From positions 6,308,001-6,372,000 of the forward strand of contig NC_046673.1 of NCBI RefSeq assembly GCF_003369915.1: a DNA stretch of 64,000 bases, read 5' to 3'. Position 1 is the first letter of the stretch. Every line of letters begins with the position of its first letter. The notes below the pieces were generated by a model. That model was given only the letters and a program-made list of their open reading frames with translations, had not been told where the DNA came from and did no database searches. Below are positions 57,580 to 64,000 of this stretch, one piece after another. This stretch comes from Drosophila miranda (taxonomy: Eukaryota > Arthropoda > Insecta > Diptera > Drosophilidae). The translations under genes and the position numbers were made by a program.

Positions 57580-59760
57580 ATGGCGGAAGGCGGCAGTAAA
57601 CGTATCAACGTGGTTGTAAAAACGCCAAAGGACAAGAAAACTGTTGAAGTTGATGAAGATTCTGGAATAAAAGATGTGAGTACACGACACCTTGTGACCC
57701 AACCAGGCATGTGAGTCGGTGGTTCGTTCCCCTCCTTCCGCTGCCGACTCAAATATGCCATGCCACACAATTAACCCAAAGTACAGTGCATTTTTTCGAA
57801 GCGACTCAAAAGAAAAAAAAGGGTGGCAAAGTGCAAATGGCTTTTTGCTTCCCCTTGGTGTGTCTGCCTGTATGTGTGTGCGAGCGTGTGTGCGTGTGTA
57901 TGTGCGGGCGCGAGTGCGTATGCATACAAAGCGAGCGCTGTTTTGCTCGCGAGATTGTTTGCTTTGCTGCTTGTCCCAGACCTTGAGGATCCACCTACCC
58001 GGAAGAGGTCTTCTGGTGTGGAGAATTCTGGGTTTCAGTAGATCAGCAACGTCATATTCCACATCTCACGTTCTCTTCTTCCGTTCCTTTCGTGTTTTTT
58101 TCAGTTCAAGATTCTGGTTGCACAAAAATTTGAGGCAGAGCCGGAGCAATTGGTGCTGATTTTCGCAGGTAAAATCATGAAAGACACTGATACGCTCAAG
58201 ATGCACAACATCAAGGACCAGCTGACGGTGCATCTGGTGATAAAGTCGCCGACGCGCAACAACGAAGCGCCGGCCCGTGCTCCCGCCGATGTGCGTCAGA
58301 CGCCCTTCGGCCTGAACCAGTTCGGTGGCTTGGCAGGCATGGAGGCCCTGGGTGCCGGATCGAACACATTTATGGATCTGCAGGCACGCATGCAGAACGA
58401 GCTGCTTAACAACGGGGACATGCTGCGCTCCCTGATGGACAATCCCCTGGTCCAGCAGATGATGAACAACCCGGATACCATGCGCCAGCTGATTACCTCG
58501 AATCCGCAGATGCAGGACCTGATGCAGCGCAATCCCGAGATCACGCACATGCTCAACAATCCCGATCTGCTGCGCCAGACCATGGAGCTGGCCCGCAACC
58601 CATCGATGCTGCAGGAGCTGATGCGCTCGCACGATCGGGCCATGTCCAATCTGGAGTCGGTGCCAGGCGGCTACAGTGCCTTGCAGCGTATCTATCGTGA
58701 TATCCAGGAGCCCATGATGAATGCCGCCACAGAGTCCTTCGGGCGCAATCCCTTTGCCGGGCTCGTCGAGGGCGGCGGAGTGGCTGCCGCCAATCCCCAG
58801 CAGGGCACTGAGAACCGCAATCCACTACCCAATCCATGGGGCGGCAGCGGCACAGCCACTGGCAATGGTACCAACTCCTCAACAAATGGCCCCACGGGCC
58901 AGGCGAATCGCACTGGGGATCAGCCACCGAATAACGTACTGAATACGCCGGCAATGCGCAGCCTGCTCCAACAGATGGCTGACAATCCGACCATGATGCA
59001 GAACCTCCTGAATGCCCCGTACACACGTTCCATGATGGACTCCATGTCGCAGGATCCGGACATGGCTTCGCGGCTCCTAAGCAGCAGTCCCCTGCTTTCC
59101 AACAATCCCGCCCTGCAGGAGCAGGTGCGCCAGATGATGCCGCAGTTTATGGCACAGATGCAGAATCCCGAGGTGATGAACATGCTGACCAATCCGGATG
59201 CCATGAACGCTATTCTACAGATCCAGCAAGGCATGGAGCAGCTGCGCAGTGCCGCTCCCGGCCTGGTCGGCACTATGGGCATTCCGCCGCCACCTCCCGG
59301 CATCAACACGGACCCGGCCAGTGGTGATGGTGCTCTCAACAGCCGCACTGCACCCACCAGCACCAACAACATCTCCTTGTCGAACAGCAGCGTACCAAAT
59401 GCTGGCAACAGCAGCGTTAATTCATCAGCTCCTGCCCTGGCACCGGGCGGCGGACCCAACGCCCAGCTCTTCAACGATTTCATGACGCGTATGCTGAACG
59501 GCATGTCCACCAATGCGGACGGCACGCAGCCGCCAGAGGTGCGCTACCAATCGCAGCTGGAGCAGCTAGCGGCCATGGGATTTGGCAACCGTGATGCCAA
59601 TTTGCAGGGTAAGAAGCGATATCAGCCAGCAAAGCATTGTTATTTATCCACTAAATCATTTATCCATTCTGTTTTTGGTACAGCTCTGATTGCCACATTC
59701 GGGGACATCAATGCGGCGGTGGAGCGTCTCCTGGCCGTGAATCAGCTGTCCCTGAGTTAA
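57580..59760 (+). CDS. Ubqn: Ubiquilin
   Basis: Exons 57580-57675, 58105-59608 and 59684-59760 give 558 residues, close to the fly orthologue. The N-terminus is a ubiquitin-like domain (INVVVKTPKDKKTVEVDEDS; KILVAQKFEAEPEQLVLIFA). The middle has Met/Asn/Pro-rich STI1-type repeats (LMDNPLVQQMMNNPDTMRQL, NPEITHMLNNPDLLRQ; later DNPTMMQNLLNAPYTRSMMD, NPEVMNMLTNPDAMNAILQ), separated by Gly/Asn/Thr-rich linkers. The C-terminus is a UBA domain (~514-558, LEQLAAMGFGNRDANLQALI, ending ERLLAVNQLSLS). Ubiquilins carry ubiquitinated or misfolded membrane proteins to the proteasome. The last intron (75 bases) has no stop and keeps frame if retained, adding 25 residues inside the UBA domain. Confidence 0.96.
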
Positions 59761-60368
59761 CATCGCTAAACCACCTCCCAACAACAACCTTCAACATTGT
59801 ATACAACCTGTCTATATATCTACGCACTACAACTATACCTAGACACTTATAGCCGCCCCTGAGACGGAGACTATGTGAGAGCGAGAGAGAGAGAGAGATG
59901 CAAAATAAGCGAGACGGAGAGCGAGAACAGAAAAGAAAGAGACCCCTAAGAGGGATAATAACACAGGCGTTGCCGGCTTCCACACCCACATCAGAATGCA
60001 AACAAAAAAAAACATACAAAGCCTACACAACTATACTACAATTTAAGCTCTGGATTGGCTAAATCCGGGCGCATTTTCACACACTGATTGGGAAATTACC
60101 TCCCATCAATTCAACACACAGTAAAAACATACAAAAAGAAATGAAGCCGCCGCTCACGCCTGGGTTATGAAGAGTGCGTAATGGGGGACGGGTGGACAAT
60201 ATAAGAGATACATAAGTATATATATATATTTATATATATATATATAGAGGGAGAGATTCAGAAAGAAAACCCCAATACCAAAGTATCGAAAGCGAAAGGA
60301 TTCGTAGTTGATATTTGATGTTTTTTTTTTTTATAAGTTGAAAGCGGAAATGGTTGAGCTATTGGCAT

Positions 60369-60369
<1 letters not shown>

Positions 60370-60411
<42 letters not shown>
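60370..60411. repeat. (CA)n(TA)n compound microsatellite
   Basis: A pure acacac run followed by tatata, in the Ubqn 3' region. Confidence 0.9.
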
Positions 60412-60412
<1 letters not shown>

Positions 60413-61324
60413 TTAGATAAACATACATTGGCAGAAAAGTGAAATTGCACATGCACTTTGTGCATAAAGAGAATCAAGACGGCAGGCAGCAGAATCTAGA
60501 TGTCGAGTGGTGTCGATTTGGTCATGGTGGTCAGTTATACATGCAACAATATACAATACATTTTGTTTTGTCCTTGCTCCCCCGATCCCCCGGTCGCCCG
60601 CTCCTGTTCCCTTCCGCTCAATACATTTCCTCCCTCACATTTGTTAGATACATAAGCGTATGTATTGTATGTATACATATATGTTCAATTCTATCACACA
60701 ATATTCCAATGGTGTTAACAAAAAGACGTAAAACAAAAACAAACAAAAAAAGCCAATTTGAAATTCTTTAGTAAAGCAAACAAACGAAAAACCAAAACGA
60801 TAACAAAATGTATTAATCTTGAATATTATTATGCATCATATCCTGTTTGTTTTTATAACTGTAACTAATGGCGGATTTCTTCTGTTTTCGGGCCAGTTTT
60901 CGGTCGAGACGAGTACATGTAACGAGTATGTGGTGTGTGGCATCATATTTTTGTTTGTTTCTTTTCTTTCCTCTTTGTTTCCACTGCATTTCAATCCCAG
61001 CTCCCCTCTTTTTTGTTTGTTTTCCCATTATGTTTATATATAAACTATGAAGTCTATTTGTATAATCTGTAAGTACTTTAACTATAAAATATCGCCACTC
61101 GCCGCCACCAACAGATCGGAGTGAAGAGAGTGGGCCAAAGCGGCTAGTAGCATGGCCTGTCCAGCGCCTGGACACAGTGACGTCAAGGGCGGTGGTGTTG
61201 GCGCAGGGAGAGCGGGAGTGGTGTGACAAAAGGAGCGACGGAGCTATATACGTTTATTTGTTTAACGAGAAGGAAAAATGAAACTAAGTAATATTATGTA
61301 AATGGTCACATGTTTTAAAATGAT

Positions 61325-61330
61325 AATAAA
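61325..61330 (+). promoter_or_regulatory. Candidate distal poly(A) signal of Ubqn
   Basis: AATAAA followed by a TG-rich stretch (gctgctttggtttag). It would give a 3' UTR of ~1.6 kb; nearer signals may also be used. Confidence 0.4.
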
Positions 61331-61399
61331 GCTGCTTTGGTTTAGATTAGACCAAGAAATGGGCATCTCTATTTTGTTCTACTTTTGTTCCTAGCCGGA

Positions 61400-62181
61400 A
61401 ACACGTCACGTTGCCCCAAAGCAACTGACAGGAAGAGTTGACTTTGACAGCTACGATCTCCTGCATGCGCTGGAGATGGCACGATGTTTACTGCTACTGC
61501 TACTGCGTTGCACAACAGACCTATGATATTCCACAGATTTTGTCAGAAGGCGGTTTGAAATTGGCCAGGAAATTGGCAGCGAATCTCCTGGTGCTTCCTG
61601 AAACCCTCGGAAATATGCGGAAACACGTCATCTGCTGGAGGTGCCATTAACATTAACTTCGATTAAAACACAGCTAAAACAGTTAATGGCAAGGCAGAGG
61701 ACGCGTACGCCGCCGTCCCAGAAGAGGAGTAACAGCCGCGGAGCCCTAAGATGGGATGGCTTCGGCCTCGCTGTAAATACGCTTTCAGCCGGATAGATTT
61801 CTGGTGACAGAGAGGTAGCGTGGTTCTCCCTCTAATGGTGCGTGGCTTCGTGGACTACTGTGGAGTATTTGCCTGAGCATTGGCGGCGTTGCTTCGGTCT
61901 TCTGTGGCAGCATGGCGGCGGAATATTCTGGAATATCCACGGTTGTTCAACGCTTATGTGGCCATCGATAGCGGCTACACGGCATATTGGGGCATGCCCA
62001 GGCCCAAGGTGCATGTCAAAGGAACGAAATATCCTCTCCCCCGAGACATCTGCTCATCTATATGCCCTTGGAACAGGCGCCCACCTTCATTTTCGACTTT
62101 AAGCAGCCGTCGATCGTTGGTTCCATTGTGTCGGCCCGGAGGAGAGCCTACATTGCTGAGAATATCTGTTTCATTGAGCAG
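61400..62181 (+). pseudogene. Frame-broken coding relic, unknown family
   Basis: GC-rich, coding-like sequence. Pieces: RVDFDSYDLLHALEMARC (61433-61490), then in another frame IPQILSEGGLKLARKLAANL (61524-61620). From 61834 come MVRGFVDYCGVFA, a TGA stop, and LRSSVAAWRRNILEYPRLFN with NAYVAIDSGYTAYWGMPRPK. After a one-base shift near 62050 comes IYMPLEQAPTFIFDFKQPSI, up to a plausible donor (GAG CAG|GTACTT) at 62182. The segments read as one protein if a few indels and a stop are ignored, suggesting a recently inactivated gene. If those breaks are assembly errors, this would be a living gene. I do not recognise the family. DINE-1 copy H follows within 140 bases. Confidence 0.5.
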
Positions 62182-62320
62182 GTACTTTGCTTGATATGTA
62201 CATGCTACTGGGCGGTCCTCCTCTTCGTCGCAAATAAAATAAATCACAACAGAATCGTTTATGTACTTTTGGGCCCAGCCCACATGTTCGTGTGGCCTAG
62301 GTCTTGGTCCTTGGTTGTTT

Positions 62321-63432
62321 TTATACCCGATACTCAAAATGAGTATTGGGGTATATTAGATTTGTGGTAAAAGTGGATGTGTGTAACGTCCAGACGGAAT
62401 CGTTTCCGACCCCATAAAGTATATATATTCTTGATCAGCATCAATAGCCGAGTCGATTGAGCCATGTCTGTCTGTCCGTCTGTCCGTCCGTCCGTCTGTC
62501 CGTCCCCTTCAGCGCCTAGTGCTCAAAGACTATAAGAGCTAGAGCAACGATGTTTTGGATCCAGACTTCTGTGATATGTCAATGTTACAAAAATATTTCA
62601 AAACTTCGCCCCGCCCACTTCCGCCCCCACAAAGGACGAAAATCTGTGGCATCTACATTTTTAAAGATACGATAAAACCAAAAACGCAGAATCGTAGAGG
62701 ATGACTATATGTTTTAGAATGTAAGATCTCAACCAGATCGTATAATTATTATAGCCAGAATCAAGAAAACAATTTCATTCTTTCTCGCTCTTTCTCTCTC
62801 TAACACACAGGTTTCATGGTCGGTTTTGCCAATTGCAAAATATGAGTTCAAGGATCTCAGAACCTATAAGACCCAGAGCAACCAAATTTGGTATCCACAC
62901 TCCTGTGATATCGGACCTTGACCGTTTCGTGTCCAAATTTCGCCACACCCCCTTCCGCCCCCGCAAAGGACGAAAATCTAGGGCATCCACAAATCTCAGA
63001 GACTATTAAGGCTAGAGTAACCAAATTTGGTATCCGCACTTCTGTAAGATCTCACTATAAAACGTATATCTCAGAATTTCGCCCCACCCCCTTCCGCCCC
63101 CACAAAGGACGAAAATCTGTTGCATCCACAATATTGCACATTCGAGAAAACATAAGACGCAGAATCATAGATAACGACCATATCTATCAGATTGCTGAAT
63201 CTGGACCAGATCAGATAATTTTTATAGCCAAAAGGAACAAATCAATTTGCACTGGCTACGCAGCGCCCGACGTCACGCTCAGACTGATTTTCTGTCTCTC
63301 TCGCACGCACTCTTTGTCGTGTCGTTTAATATTAGCAGCGTCTGCCGGAGGAGAGCCATACTGACTTAGTATCGGGTATAACTGTAGAGTTGCGGTGTCC
63401 GCAGCAACTCACAACGTTCCCCCTCGTTTTTA
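62321..63432 (+). mobile_element. Near-complete DINE-1/INE-1-type element, copy H
   Basis: Head TATACCCGATACTCAAAATG, all inner modules, and tail acgttccccctcgttttt. It lies in the gap between the broken coding relic and the Mer 3' end. Its long plus-strand open frame (62918-63364) is accidental: the same frame occurs, interrupted, in the other copies. Confidence 0.87.
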
Positions 63433-63637
63433 TTACAGCAGCGGCTTGAGTATACAATCGAATACGAATTAATATCTATGCACAACACTCGATCAATCAA
63501 TCATCCAACACACATTACAAGCTTTACACAAATTAAAAACGCACTCCCTACGCACACATTAGACTTATTAGAACCCCCAAACGTAAGAGAGAGTAGTCTT
63601 GGATAGGTATTGGGCTGACGGCTGGGAGGTGCAGAGG

Positions 63638-64000
63638 TCAGAGCTCCTCGAAGAAGGCCACACGGGCCTTGGTCGAGCCGGATTTGAGCTTCTTGAGCGT
63701 TGAGTATTTATTTTCACCGGCCTTAATTTGGGCCTCACTGAGTATGTCGAGGTTGCTCTGGTTCTCTTCGATCTTGTGTGGTGCGATCTCGGAGCGGAGG
63801 GTCTGCAGCTGGTTCTGCACCTGCTTCTTGGACTTGCGCAGATACTCCAAATGGTTGCGCTCCATTTCGTTGGTAATCTGCTCCATTTCGTTGTCGGTGA
63901 GTATGAACTCCTTTGGCTCAAAGTCATCGGAAATGCCGCTCGAGTTGTCCCCCTGAACTAGATAGTGTGATGCGGACGTGGTTAGATCGGCACCGCCGGC
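63638..64000 (-). CDS. Mer: Merlin (NF2) C-terminal domain, partial at window edge
   Basis: A minus-strand frame is open from the window edge (64000) to the stop at 63638, 120 residues. It ends with the ERM/merlin C-terminal domain: IKAGENKYSTLKKLKSGSTK followed by ARVAFFEEL, parallel to moesin/ezrin, where '[20 protein letters not shown]' precedes the end. Before it is the helical region MEQITNEMERNHLEYLRKSK. An acidic linker (SDDFEPKEFILTDNE) leads in. Replacement of the strictly conserved actin-binding end of ERM proteins by FFEEL is the merlin form. Merlin is a membrane-cortex tumour suppressor upstream of Hippo signalling. A possible acceptor (ACTATCTAG) near 63962 may mark the exon start. 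The FERM domain lies beyond the window. Confidence 0.88.
   Translation of the reverse strand, partial: AGGADLTTSASHYLVQGDNSSGISDDFEPKEFILTDNEMEQITNEMERNHLEYLRKSKKQVQNQLQTLRSEIAPHKIEENQSNLDILSEAQIKAGENKYSTLKKLKSGSTKARVAFFEEL

Larger units (their letters stand above)
59761..61383. other. Ubqn 3' untranslated region
   Basis: AT-rich sequence with (TA)n at 60218-60246 and (CA)n(TA)n at 60370-60411. It has several poly(A)-signal-like words, the best being AATAAA at 61325. No gene is recognised. Confidence 0.55.

Noticed and set aside
57511-58062. 183-codon minus-strand frame over the start of Ubqn
   Set aside because: It crosses the Ubqn exon, intron and promoter and contains CACACA-type low complexity; a chance frame.
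58553-59525. Long minus-strand frames opposite Ubqn exon 2
   Set aside because: Antisense shadows of a Met/Asn/Pro-rich coding exon.
62918-63364. 148-codon open frame on the plus strand
   Set aside because: It lies wholly inside DINE-1 copy H; the same sequence recurs, broken, in copies A, B, F and G, so it is an accidental frame.
1-64000. tRNA, rRNA or snRNA genes
   Set aside because: I looked for B-box-like tRNA words and found no cloverleaf I could support; none is reported.

Overview
The window is animal nuclear DNA, almost certainly the X chromosome (Muller element A) of a Drosophila species, most likely of the obscura group. Genes have short spliced introns with GT-AG borders and insect-type codon use. 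Five near-complete copies of a DINE-1/INE-1-type element (non-autonomous Helitron-like) lie among many fragments. The order Ssu72 - Zw - et - dome - Ubqn - Mer matches the D. melanogaster 18D-E neighbourhood as I remember it. Species placement is inference; no database was searched.

Layout. 1-16 kb: gene-poor. It holds one partly visible minus-strand membrane/secreted gene (3815-4480), DINE-1 copies, a decayed non-LTR retrotransposon, a perfect-looking 44-bp-arm hairpin, and a 1.7 kb fold-back Tc1/mariner element. 17-25 kb: a Vago-like single-domain von Willebrand C (SVWC) gene, a GHITM gene (mitochondrial BI-1 family) and a LanC-like (LANCL3) gene. 26-30 kb: relics, namely a broken nardilysin-type M16 peptidase copy, a non-LTR reverse transcriptase fragment and a Transib/RAG1-core-like transposase relic. 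31-36 kb: a complete eight-exon secreted 5'-nucleotidase, then a second set of its last four exons lying between two inverted DINE-1 copies. 37-38 kb: a jockey-type retrotransposon relic. 39-40 kb: Ssu72. 41.4-46.6 kb: Zw (G6PD), with a 19-nt first coding exon and a 3.4 kb first intron. 47-57 kb: the paired cytokine receptors et (latran) and dome, both on the minus strand. 57.6-59.8 kb: Ubqn, divergent from dome over a promoter carrying Motif 1 and DRE sites. 61.4-62.2 kb: a frame-broken coding relic, then a DINE-1 copy. 63.6-64 kb: the 3' end of Mer (Merlin).

The genes do not form one pathway, but two local themes stand out. dome and et are the signalling and short/antagonist receptors of the JAK/STAT pathway, and Vago is a secreted immune-type factor. 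The 5'-nucleotidase locus has two interchangeable 3' halves with identical intron phase, which could mean alternative C-terminal domains or a decaying tandem duplicate. The strongest structural oddities are the fold-back Tc1 element, the 9.0 kb hairpin, the 75-nt stop-free in-frame intron inside the Ubqn UBA domain, and repeat expansion in the cytoplasmic tails of both cytokine receptors.
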